This document shows positions 1-5,052 of a stretch of DNA of 9,347 nucleotides, piece by piece. The notes below the pieces were generated by a model. The model searched no databases and had not been told where the DNA came from. It worked only from the letters and a program-made list of their open reading frames with translations. Both the position numbers and the translations under genes were made by a program. The stretch is from contig WFYF01000348.1 in the NCBI GenBank assembly GCA_015490255.1, positions 1 through 9,347 on the forward strand, written 5' to 3'. This DNA comes from Caldifarciminota bacterium (GTDB lineage Bacteria; Hydrothermota; Hydrothermia; S141-80). The first letter of the stretch is position 1. Every line of letters begins with the position of its first letter.

Positions 1-447
1 GTCCTGGCCCGGCTGGACTATGTGGTGGCCTCCATCCACCAGTGGCGCAAAGACGAGGACGTCACGCCCCGGATTCTGAAGGCCCTGGACAATCCGTATG
101 TTCACGCCATCGCCCATCCCACCGGACGGCTGGTGGCGGGGCGGGAGGGCTACCGGGTGGATCTGGAGAAAGTCGCCCGGAAAGCCGCCGAGGTGGGTGT
201 TGCGCTGGAGATCAACGCCCATGCCGAACGCATGGACCTGAACGACGTGTCCATCCTCCAGGTGAAGGACACCGGCGTGGCTTTTGTCCTGGGCACCGAC
301 GCCCATCACCACGGTCAGATGTGGATGATGCGTCTGGGGGTGGGACAAGCCCGGCGGGCCTGGCTCCCGCCGGAGCGGATCTGGAACACCCTGCCTTACG
401 AACAGCTCATGGAGGTTCTCCGGAAACGCCGGGAACGGGCCGGTTGA
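1..447 (+). CDS. polX: DNA polymerase X, C-terminal part (PHP domain), 5' truncated by window edge
   Basis: The reading frame is open from base 1 and gives the last 148 residues of the protein; the start lies outside the window. The sequence matches the C-terminal PHP domain of bacterial family X DNA polymerases. Visible landmarks in order are an ASIH segment, AHPTGRL, the EINAHAERMDLND stretch (EINA/ELNANPxRLDL in relatives), the metal-ligand motif GTDAHHH, and the closing GVGQARRAW...NTLP signature. In the family, PolX is a gap-filling repair polymerase and the PHP domain carries Mn-dependent 3'-5' exonuclease and AP-endonuclease activity; the His and Asp of SIH, AHP and TDAH are expected metal ligands. 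The polymerase and HhH domains would be upstream. The last 41 bp overlap the 3' end of the minus-strand gene ending at 407. No convincing terminator follows the stop codon. The family assignment is firm; activity is inferred. Confidence 0.9.
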   Translation, partial: VLARLDYVVASIHQWRKDEDVTPRILKALDNPYVHAIAHPTGRLVAGREGYRVDLEKVARKAAEVGVALEINAHAERMDLNDVSILQVKDTGVAFVLGTDAHHHGQMWMMRLGVGQARRAWLPPERIWNTLPYEQLMEVLRKRRERAG

Positions 448-952
448 GGGCCCGGGAGACAAGGCGGAACCGATAGGCCTCCCGGAAACGCACCTGACTC
501 CCCCCATAAAACCGTGGGCCGAAGAACAGAAACACCAGACCCGCGTCCACCCATCGTCTTTCCCGGGCCAGCCGCCAGATGCCATAGCCTACCAGAGCGT
601 TCAGAGTAAGGGAAACAAGGCCTTCCTTCCACGCCCCCATCAGCATCAGGCCCGATCCGGGAATCAACCGATTGGCCCAGCCCAGTGCCGCTGGCGGCCC
701 CTTCTCCCACAGGTCTTCCCACAGCTCCCAGGCGGTTTCCGGGCAGACTTCCAGATAGGTCGTCTTTCGGGAGGCCACCCCCAGAACGCACAGCCGCCGG
801 CGGCGTTCGGGCGCAGGCGCCACCGCTTGTGCGAGTTCGGCAAAAAACAGGGCACGGTGGAGGTCCTTTTCCCGGAAGGCGGCGAGGGCCACCGAGTCCA
901 GCGTGGGGGCCTGCCAGAAGATCTGGACGCTCAGGAAGAGGAGGAAAGGCAC
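407..952 (-). CDS. short membrane protein sharing the C-terminal domain of the YidD fusion protein
   Basis: This is a 181-residue product if translation starts at the GTG at 952-950, which has a GGAGG six bases upstream. That start lies 22 bp inside the preceding yidD-fusion gene. An in-frame GTG at 988 is a weaker alternative. The N-terminus (MPFLLFLSVQIFWQA) looks like a short signal peptide or anchor. Residues about 20-75 are helical and TPR-like. Residues about 96-152 form a two-helix membrane domain beginning LIPGSG and ending RFYGGS. This domain aligns almost end to end with the last 60 residues of the neighbouring YidD fusion (LIPGVG...SIYGG), so the two are paralogous modules. Similar IPG...YGG membrane domains occur, from memory, in hypothetical proteins near yidD in other bacteria. 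The gene is third in a minus-strand operon and overlaps polX tail to tail. The function is unknown; a role with YidD in membrane insertion is inferred from context. Confidence 0.72.
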   Translation of the reverse strand: MPFLLFLSVQIFWQAPTLDSVALAAFREKDLHRALFFAELAQAVAPAPERRRRLCVLGVASRKTTYLEVCPETAWELWEDLWEKGPPAALGWANRLIPGSGLMLMGAWKEGLVSLTLNALVGYGIWRLARERRWVDAGLVFLFFGPRFYGGSQVRFREAYRFRLVSRALNRPVPGVSGEPP

Positions 953-2049
953 CGCCAGCCTCCATAGATGCTTCCGGCGAGAAACCACCCGAGAAATCCG
1001 CCATACAGCCAGGCCGCCGTACGGTGATCCTCCCGAAGGCTCCAGACCAGACCGGTCCCCAGCAACACCCCGAGCCTGAGGGTCTGGAAGGCTTCCTCCC
1101 GCAAGCCGCACAGGGCATAGCCCACCCCGGGAATCAGGGTCAGCGCTTTCCACCAGCCCGGTTTTTTTGGTGCCGGGATGCGCCTTTCCCACGCATGACG
1201 GAGTTCAGCCGCATACCGGAGAAGATCGCGCGCAAGGGGCCCGGATACGGCGCGCGACGCCTGCTCATACAGGGCCGGGGCGGCAAGAGGATGGACCTGT
1301 TCGGCAAAGGTGGCCAGGGTCAGAAGACCCATGCCGTCCAGCGAGGTATCCGGTTCCGGAAACCCCACCACCGGGATGTCTCCGGCCGGAAGATCCAGGC
1401 GTTTGGAGCGCAGGAACTCGTCCAGCACAGGAGGATAGGGTTTCCGGATCGCACCCGGGTGATCCCGGATCAGGCGATCCGCTGCCTGGAGCAGACCGAG
1501 CATAAGGTTTTGCTGGAGGCTTTTCAGGGCAAAGGTGGAGCAGGTGGGCCGGAAGTTGCACAGGTCCCCCTGCTGGTTCGCCAGAAGGGCCTTATACAGA
1601 CGGTGCAGGGTGCTGAACGTCCCCCGGGAGGGCCTTCGCCACCAGCGCAGCACCGGCCCCGGTGAAGGGGGGCCGGGCCAGCGAAGGGACACATCGGAGA
1701 AATCGCAGCGGCGAACAACCAGGGCCTGGCCGAAGGCTTTCAGCGTATCGCCCGCAAGCACCCAGGAAAGGCTGTCCACCTGGAGGGTTTGCGGAGATGC
1801 TGTCCGGTAGGTCAGGGTGTCGGACGTGGCGGAGTGAATCCAGCGCAGGGAATCCAGGCGAATCCAGCCCTGGCTGAAAAGCAGAAGGGGGAGGGTGCCC
1901 GTGACGAAGGCGGGAAGCAGATCGGTTTCCGGAACGGCCCATGCAGTGTCCGGGGCCATCCATACGCCGCGCCATCCGTTGTGAAACAGCCTTCCCTGGG
2001 GAAAGGTGAGGAGCAACCAGGTTCCCCACTGGCACAGGCTCAGGAGCAT
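931..2049 (-). CDS. YidD (membrane protein insertion efficiency factor) domain embedded in a larger membrane protein
   Basis: This is a 372-residue product. Residues 1-20 resemble a signal peptide or anchor. Residues about 20-130 are unrecognised and beta-rich, with repeated DTL and DSL turns. Residues 149-199 match YidD: LYKALLANQQ, then the diagnostic CNFRPTCSTFALKSLQ (family pattern C-x-F-x-PTCS-x-YA), then a helix ending RLIRDHP (family: R-I-L-R-C-x-P). The second conserved Cys of RCxP is Asp here. Residues about 235-290 are helical. Residues 302-364 form a two-helix membrane domain, LIPGVG to IYGG, shared with the next gene. Free-standing YidD is only about 70-110 residues and helps YidC-dependent insertion at the inner membrane, so this is a fusion. 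The ATG at 2049 overlaps the upstream gene by 10 bp and has a poor free Shine-Dalgarno, which suggests coupled translation. The YidD call is confident; the role of the flanking parts is unknown. Confidence 0.82.
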   Translation of the reverse strand: MLLSLCQWGTWLLLTFPQGRLFHNGWRGVWMAPDTAWAVPETDLLPAFVTGTLPLLLFSQGWIRLDSLRWIHSATSDTLTYRTASPQTLQVDSLSWVLAGDTLKAFGQALVVRRCDFSDVSLRWPGPPSPGPVLRWWRRPSRGTFSTLHRLYKALLANQQGDLCNFRPTCSTFALKSLQQNLMLGLLQAADRLIRDHPGAIRKPYPPVLDEFLRSKRLDLPAGDIPVVGFPEPDTSLDGMGLLTLATFAEQVHPLAAPALYEQASRAVSGPLARDLLRYAAELRHAWERRIPAPKKPGWWKALTLIPGVGYALCGLREEAFQTLRLGVLLGTGLVWSLREDHRTAAWLYGGFLGWFLAGSIYGGWRCLSSSS

Positions 2050-2447
2050 CCGGAGGACCCGCCTCCACCGCCCCCGCTGCAGCCGGAACTCCCTCCGCTG
2101 TCACAGCCGGAGGTTTCTCCACCGCTGCAACCTGTGGACACGGTGCAGGAGGAGGCTGCGCTCACACAGGCTGCGGTGCCCAGACCCAGCACAACCGCGC
2201 CGGTGGTCAGACAGCCGTAGGTGGCGTATTTCATTCGCACTTTCCGGAGGGCCTGGAGATAGCACCGGGGATCCAGCGTGTCGGACGGAGGCCTGCCCGA
2301 TCCCAGAGCGGCAATCAGGACCCCCACCGGGCCGGTCAGCAGACCCGTTACGAACCAGCGGGGCGCCAGAGCATGCTGTGATTCCACCGCCTGGATCGCC
2401 TGCTCACAGGGAGAAAGAGCCAGCAACCCCATCAGGAACAGACCCAT
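2040..2447 (-). CDS. small membrane protein with Cys/Gly/Ser-rich C-terminal tail
   Basis: This is a 135-residue product. The ATG at 2447 is chosen because AGGAGG (2460-2455) lies seven bases upstream; a GTG at 2453 is too close to it. Residues 1-20 resemble a short signal peptide (MGLFLMGLLALSPCEQA). A hydrophobic segment spans about 31-50, followed by a linker with DTLDPRCYLQALRKVRMK. A second hydrophobic segment spans about 76-98. The last 35 residues carry Cys at 101, 107, 115, 123 and 134, spaced by Gly and Ser in a loose GCSGG / GCDSGG / GCSGGGG pattern; Cys94 lies at the end of the second hydrophobic segment. There are nine Cys in all. Gly-Cys tails of this general kind occur on several unrelated bacterial membrane proteins. 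The gene is first in an operon with the YidD fusion and overlaps it by 10 bp. I do not recognise the family. A structural membrane protein, a YidD client or a modified-peptide precursor are all possible. Confidence 0.65.
   Translation of the reverse strand: MGLFLMGLLALSPCEQAIQAVESQHALAPRWFVTGLLTGPVGVLIAALGSGRPPSDTLDPRCYLQALRKVRMKYATYGCLTTGAVVLGLGTAACVSAASSCTVSTGCSGGETSGCDSGGSSGCSGGGGGGSSGCS
2052..2066 (-). promoter_or_regulatory. small hairpin covering the only Shine-Dalgarno-like site before the YidD-fusion start
   Basis: On the minus strand, GGAGG (2066-2062) is followed by a five-base loop and CCTCC (2056-2052), just before the ATG at 2049. The GGAGG is the only good ribosome-binding sequence near that start, and the CCTCC can pair with it. 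Because the hairpin lies inside the coding tail of the upstream gene, ribosomes finishing that gene would melt it. This would make the YidD protein depend on translation of the small Cys-rich protein. The pairing is seen in the sequence; the coupling is inference. Confidence 0.35.
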
Positions 2448-2471
2448 CCCCACACCTCCTGCGTCGGGAAT

Positions 2472-2500
2472 AAGATAAACGATACCGCTCGGCCCTGCAA
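2472..2500 (-). promoter_or_regulatory. candidate sigma-70 promoter for the YidD cluster
   Basis: On the minus strand, TTGCAG (2500-2495) is followed after 17 bases by TATCTT (2477-2472). Predicted transcription would start about 2465, just before the AGGAGG at 2460-2455. The -10 matches the consensus at four of six positions and the -35 at three of six, so this is a modest candidate supported mainly by spacing and position. Confidence 0.4.
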
Positions 2501-2529
2501 ACCCGCAACGTTCCGTCCCCCCAGCCCAT

Positions 2530-2551
2530 CCTTCCCCCGTTCAGGGGAAGG
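2530..2551. repeat. GC-rich inverted repeat, REP-like
   Basis: CCTTCCCC (2530-2537) and GGGGAAGG (2544-2551) form perfect eight-base arms around a six-base loop. There is no T-run on either side, so an intrinsic terminator is unlikely. It lies about 30 bp upstream of the candidate promoter of the YidD cluster. It resembles the short palindromic repeats scattered between genes in many genomes. Confidence 0.5.
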
Positions 2552-2638
2552 GAGCGTCCCTGACCGCCGGCACAGGATGCCAGATTGACGGACAACCCTG
2601 CCTCCTGTGAACCCCGCGGGTTATCCGGAAAAACCTTG

Positions 2639-2662
2639 TGGGACTTCCCGAAAGGCGTCCCA
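2639..2662. repeat. short inverted repeat with TGGGAC / GTCCCA arms
   Basis: TGGGAC (2639-2644) and GTCCCA (2657-2662) face each other across 12 bases. The GGGAC end resembles the right ends of the hairpins at 2756-2880, so it may be a decayed outlying copy. The arms are only six bases, so chance is possible. Confidence 0.3.
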
Positions 2663-2712
2663 ACGAATGGGTTTCGCAAGCATGTCCAGGCTTTCTTACG
2701 GGGTGTCTCTCT

Positions 2713-2733
2713 CCCCTCCCCTGGCGGGAGGGG
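2713..2733. repeat. GC-rich inverted repeat, REP-like
   Basis: CCCCTCCC (2713-2720) and GGGAGGGG (2726-2733) are perfect eight-base arms around the loop CTGGC. A G-rich run (2736-2746) follows directly. Pyrimidine/purine palindromes of this style are common intergenic repeats in bacterial genomes. Its centre is 49 bp before the centre of the next hairpin. Confidence 0.5.
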
Positions 2734-2746
2734 CCGGGGGAGGGGG

Positions 2747-2788
2747 AAAAACTCACCCCATCAAATTTCCGGAGGAAGTTTGATGGGG
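2747..2788 (-). terminator. possible terminator for the propeller gene
   Basis: Read on the minus strand, hairpin unit A (2788-2756) is followed by TGAG and then five T residues (2751-2747). The stem is strong and the T-run is short and four bases late. It lies about 170 bp after the propeller stop codon and separates that gene from the YidD cluster. It may be a repeat that happens to end transcription. Confidence 0.33.
2756..2788. repeat. hairpin unit A of the array
   Basis: The 15-base arms (2756-2770 and 2774-2788) pair fully apart from one T/G position, which would be a G-U pair in RNA. The loop is three bases. Confidence 0.6.
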
Positions 2789-2802
2789 ACTCCGTTGGTC
2801 TA

Positions 2803-2834
2803 CCCCAACCAATTCCGCAGGGAATTGGTTGGGG
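2803..2834. repeat. hairpin unit B of the array
   Basis: CCCCAACCAATTCC (2803-2816) and its exact reverse complement (2821-2834) surround the loop GCAG. This is a perfect 14-base-pair stem. Confidence 0.65.
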
Positions 2835-2851
2835 ACCGTTACTCCACCTCA

Positions 2852-2876
2852 CAAAATCCCCTCCGGGAGTTTTTTG
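2852..2876. repeat. degenerate hairpin unit C of the array
   Basis: An outer CAAAA/TTTTG stem (2852-2856 with 2872-2876) and an inner CTCC/GGAG stem (2861-2864 with 2866-2869) are separated by an uneven internal loop. The position and right flank fit the array; the left arm has diverged. Confidence 0.35.
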
Positions 2877-2959
2877 GGACCCCTTACCCCCCACACAGTG
2901 CCTGCAAGAAATCGCGTACGCCCCCAGCATACCTTGAAAATCACGCAAAACCCTTCCCC

Positions 2960-4450
2960 TTATCGCCATGGAATTCCGGGAAAAACCAACACCTTCCGGG
3001 GCCGGGACCCGCCATCCACCCGGAGGCTGATGCCGCAGGCTGGCTGCGAGAGGCACCGGCCGTCCAGGGATACGTACCGGCAGTGTCCCCGGGGTGGGAA
3101 AGGCACAAACCTTTGTCTGGTTTCTCCCACCAGCACAGGACCGGTGCAGAGGCTTGTGGATGCGTCCCACGCGGTCCTCGGCGTTTCCTCGTTCCGGCTG
3201 GTGAAGGTTTTCACCCCCGCGGACCCTCCCGGAGAGGCCTGGGCCGGAAGCCAGGTGCTCTGGAGAACCATGGGCACTTCCACCCAGGTCCCGCAGGCCT
3301 CCCCGGTGTCGCTCCGGCCATGAAGCACCGTCATGGTGGTTCCGTCGGCGGTGCCCACCGCCCACAACTTCCCCGGCACAACGGCCACACCCCGAAACCG
3401 GTCGTTGCCGGCCGAGAGGGCCCAGGAACGGGCCCAGAAGACCGTTCCGTCGTGCCAGTTCACCGCCAGGAGCAAGGCGTCTTCCCCGGTGGAAGTGGTG
3501 GTGGCGTTTCCCGCAATCCACAGGGTGTCTCCCCGGGCGAAAGCGGCCCGCACCTCAAGGGTGTCGGTGAGGGCAGGGCTGGCTTCTTTCCAGGCAAAGC
3601 TCCCCCGGAGCTGGCCGGAGGCGTCGTATTTCGCAAGCCACACCGCCTGCTGGTTGGCACCTCCCACCGTATCCATCACGTGTCCCACCACGAGAAAAGT
3701 GTCTCCCACCGCGACCACCGACCGGGCCTCCGCCGGCCCCCGGCTCACCCCACCTTCCTGAAACGTTACCCCATAGACCAGCAGGTTGAAAAACGGAGAA
3801 CGCTGCCAGAAGAAAACCAGAGCCTGTCCCCCTGCGGTGCTGCCCACCATCATCACCACGCTGTCGCCAAGGGTGGCCACGTCGTGAGCCCAATCTGTGG
3901 CGCCACCGGATCCGGCAAAACACTGGTTGACGCTCACCCCGGCATCCTGTGCCATCTCCAGGGTGCGGATGGAAAAGGCCCCCACGCACGCATCCTGATC
4001 CGCGAAGGTGCTCACCCAGCTCACCCAGACCAGGGTGTCCGGGCCGATGTCCACGCCCGTGGCCACATCGTATCCGTTCACACCCCACTGTTTGATGGCA
4101 AACGAAGAGCCATCCAGGGTGGAAAAAGTCCCGAGGAAAAGTTCATAGTTCACCGTGTTGTCGCTGCTTCGCAGATAACCCGCGACCACAAGGGTGTCGT
4201 TGCGCACATCCACCGCGGTGGCGCCGTCGTCATACACCGTCCCATAAGTCGTATCCCAGGCCACGCTCCCATCCGGCAGGATCTTCACGAGGGCCACGTT
4301 GTTGCCACCATAACCCCCACCTCCGTCGGTGTTTGCAACCTCTCCCACCGCCCAGGCGGTGTCCCCCACCAGCGCCACATCCTGAAGGTTGCGGGAGGAG
4401 AGGTTCAGCACAAAAGCCTGACTCTGGGCAACCATCAACAGCCCCCACAT
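2960..4450 (-). CDS. secreted beta-propeller-like repeat protein with T9SS-like C-terminal sorting signal
   Basis: This is a 496-residue product. The ATG at 4450 is preferred over the one at 4456 because AGGAGG (4462-4457) abuts the latter and lies six bases before the former. Residues 1-12 (MWGLLMVAQSQA) look like a short signal peptide, although no positive charge precedes the core. Residues about 15-370 consist of roughly six degenerate repeats of about 50-65 residues, with the pattern V-x-GDTLxVxG, then L-x-K-x(4)-G-x(3)-W; examples are NDTLVVAGY and GDTLWIAGN. This resembles SBBP-type propeller repeats. The last 39 residues (458-496) include SLDGR, GISLRVDGG and RPRKVLVF, which fit the type A sorting domain of the type IX secretion system (SxxGR, GxYxxRV, RKVVV), but the run goes on with FPGIPWR. 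A strong promoter and a palindrome precede the gene. It is probably exported or surface-attached; the ligand is unknown. Confidence 0.72.
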   Translation of the reverse strand: MWGLLMVAQSQAFVLNLSSRNLQDVALVGDTAWAVGEVANTDGGGGYGGNNVALVKILPDGSVAWDTTYGTVYDDGATAVDVRNDTLVVAGYLRSSDNTVNYELFLGTFSTLDGSSFAIKQWGVNGYDVATGVDIGPDTLVWVSWVSTFADQDACVGAFSIRTLEMAQDAGVSVNQCFAGSGGATDWAHDVATLGDSVVMMVGSTAGGQALVFFWQRSPFFNLLVYGVTFQEGGVSRGPAEARSVVAVGDTFLVVGHVMDTVGGANQQAVWLAKYDASGQLRGSFAWKEASPALTDTLEVRAAFARGDTLWIAGNATTTSTGEDALLLAVNWHDGTVFWARSWALSAGNDRFRGVAVVPGKLWAVGTADGTTMTVLHGRSDTGEACGTWVEVPMVLQSTWLPAQASPGGSAGVKTFTSRNEETPRTAWDASTSLCTGPVLVGETRQRFVPFPPRGHCRYVSLDGRCLSQPACGISLRVDGGSRPRKVLVFPGIPWR

Positions 4451-4456
4451 CCCCAT

Positions 4457-4462
4457 CCTCCT
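4457..4462 (-). promoter_or_regulatory. ribosome binding site of the propeller gene
   Basis: AGGAGG on the minus strand (4462-4457) directly follows the 14-bp palindrome. Its spacing of six bases to the ATG at 4450, against zero to the ATG at 4456, decides the start. Confidence 0.7.
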
Positions 4463-4476
4463 GTTGTCCGGACAAC
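4463..4476. promoter_or_regulatory. perfect 14-bp palindrome, candidate operator
   Basis: GTTGTCCGGACAAC reads the same on both strands. It lies at about +8 to +21 from the predicted transcription start and abuts the Shine-Dalgarno site of the propeller gene. A dimeric repressor bound here would block transcription; as RNA it would form a small hairpin at the 5' end. The half-site CCGGACAA recurs at 4536-4543, upstream of the -35 box. Confidence 0.5.
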
Positions 4477-4490
4477 CCGTACCCCTATGA

Positions 4491-4519
4491 AATATAGTCC
4501 CGGACCGGCTGGCTGTCAA
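4491..4519 (-). promoter_or_regulatory. near-consensus sigma-70 promoter for the propeller gene
   Basis: On the minus strand, a perfect TTGACA (4519-4514) is followed after exactly 17 bases by TATATT (4496-4491), which matches the -10 consensus at five of six positions. Transcription should start near 4484, giving a leader of about 34 bases that contains the palindrome and the ribosome binding site. Confidence 0.82.
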
Positions 4520-4610
4520 CCTGCCCGGGCCTGCACCGGACAAAGACCTCCCCGGCACCCCCATTCCGGGCCGCTCGTGTTTGGTGAATTGCCGTATGGG
4601 AAGCGGCTGT

Positions 4611-4639
4611 TTGATGGTTCAGCCCCGGCTGCGTATAAT
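4611..4639 (+). promoter_or_regulatory. sigma-70 promoter of the gcvH operon
   Basis: TTGATG (4611-4616), a 17-base spacer and a perfect TATAAT (4634-4639) lie upstream of gcvH. The predicted start near 4646 gives a leader of only about 20 bases, carrying AAGGAGGT. It is divergent from the propeller promoter; the two -35 boxes are about 90 bp apart. The leader is too short for a glycine riboswitch. Confidence 0.82.
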
Positions 4640-4665
4640 CACCACCCCGGAAAGGAGGTCACGCG

Positions 4666-5052
4666 ATGAACATTCCTGAAGATCTGAAGTATACGGAAGA
4701 GCACGAGTGGGTGCGCGTGCTGGACGGAAACCGGGTGGAGGTGGGGATCACGGACTTTGCCCAGGCGGAGCTTTCGGACATCGTGTATGTGGAGCTTCCT
4801 GAGGCGGGACGGGAGGTGCGTCGGGGAGAGGCGGTGGCCACCCTGGAAGCGGTGAAAACCGTGGCGGAAGTCTATAGCCCGCTTTCCGGCAGGGTGGTGG
4901 AGGTGAACACCGCCCTGGAGGAAGCCCCGGAACGCATCAATCAGGATCCTTATGGGGAGGGCTGGATTTTCCGCATGGAGATCACCCACCCCGAAGAACT
5001 GGAGAACCTCCTCACCCCCGAGCAGTATCGGAAAATCGTAGAGAACGCATGA
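4666..5052 (+). CDS. gcvH: glycine cleavage system H protein
   Basis: This 128-residue protein is the usual length for GcvH, the lipoyl carrier that moves the aminomethyl group from glycine decarboxylase (P) to the T protein and is reoxidised by the L protein. The N-terminus YTEEHEWVRV is typical (Y-x-x-x-HEW). The lipoylation site is Lys64 in TLEAVKTVAEVYSPLSG, and the C-terminal half carries NQDPYGEGWIFRM, the family's N-x-x-P-Y-G-x-G-W. AAGGAGGT at 4652-4659 fixes the start. It is the first gene of a seven-gene run and overlaps gcvPA by four bases (ATGA). gcvT is not adjacent. No glycine riboswitch precedes it, so regulation, if any, works at the promoter. Confidence 0.97.
   Translation: MNIPEDLKYTEEHEWVRVLDGNRVEVGITDFAQAELSDIVYVELPEAGREVRRGEAVATLEAVKTVAEVYSPLSGRVVEVNTALEEAPERINQDPYGEGWIFRMEITHPEELENLLTPEQYRKIVENA

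Larger units (their letters stand above)
2752..2890. repeat. array of about three related palindromic units, period 46-47 bp
   Basis: Three hairpins have centres near 2772, 2818.5 and 2865, giving equal spacing of about 46.5 bp. The first two share the plan CCCCA...CAA...TTCC / GGAA...TTG...TGGGG while differing inside the arms in ways that keep pairing (CATCAAA/TTTGATG against CAACCAA/TTGGTTG). Each is followed by GAC and a spacer related to CCGTTACTCCACCTCAC. The third unit keeps the right end (TTTTTTGGGACC) but its left arm has decayed. The conserved pairing suggests selection on structure or copying of a palindromic element. It is not a CRISPR: units are diverged and spacers are short and mutually related. 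Confidence 0.55.
2448..2959. other. gene-free, palindrome-rich intergenic region
   Basis: These 512 bases lie between the end of the propeller gene and the start of the YidD cluster, both on the minus strand. Reading frames that cross it are low-complexity shadows that do not look like protein. It contains a weak promoter near its left end, GC-rich inverted repeats at 2530-2551 and 2713-2733, a looser one at 2639-2662, and a hairpin array at about 2752-2890. Bases about 2891-2959 show nothing clear. No tRNA, small RNA of a known family or transposase gene was recognised. Confidence 0.7.

Noticed and set aside
437..453. Terminator after polX
   Set aside because: GGGCC/GGCCC arms are only five bases, enclose the stop codon and have no following T-run.
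685..1665. 326-codon open frame on the plus strand
   Set aside because: It is antisense to the YidD cluster and low in complexity (Pro, Arg, Gly). The minus-strand frames have YidD motifs and a shared domain.
2394..2447. Lipoprotein signal on the Cys-tailed small protein
   Set aside because: The LSPC sequence has Pro before the Cys, which is not a good lipobox, and no basic residue precedes the hydrophobic core.
2752..2890. CRISPR-like array
   Set aside because: Units are strongly diverged, only three are present, and the spacers are short and related to each other; no cas gene is in the window.
4640..4665. Glycine riboswitch before gcvH
   Set aside because: The leader between the predicted start and the ATG is only about 20 bases, too short for the aptamer.
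2585..4669. 694-codon open frame on the plus strand
   Set aside because: It is antisense to the propeller gene, rich in Pro, His and Gly, with no recognisable domain. It crosses the palindrome array and the gcvH promoter. The GC-rich bias of the opposite strand explains it.
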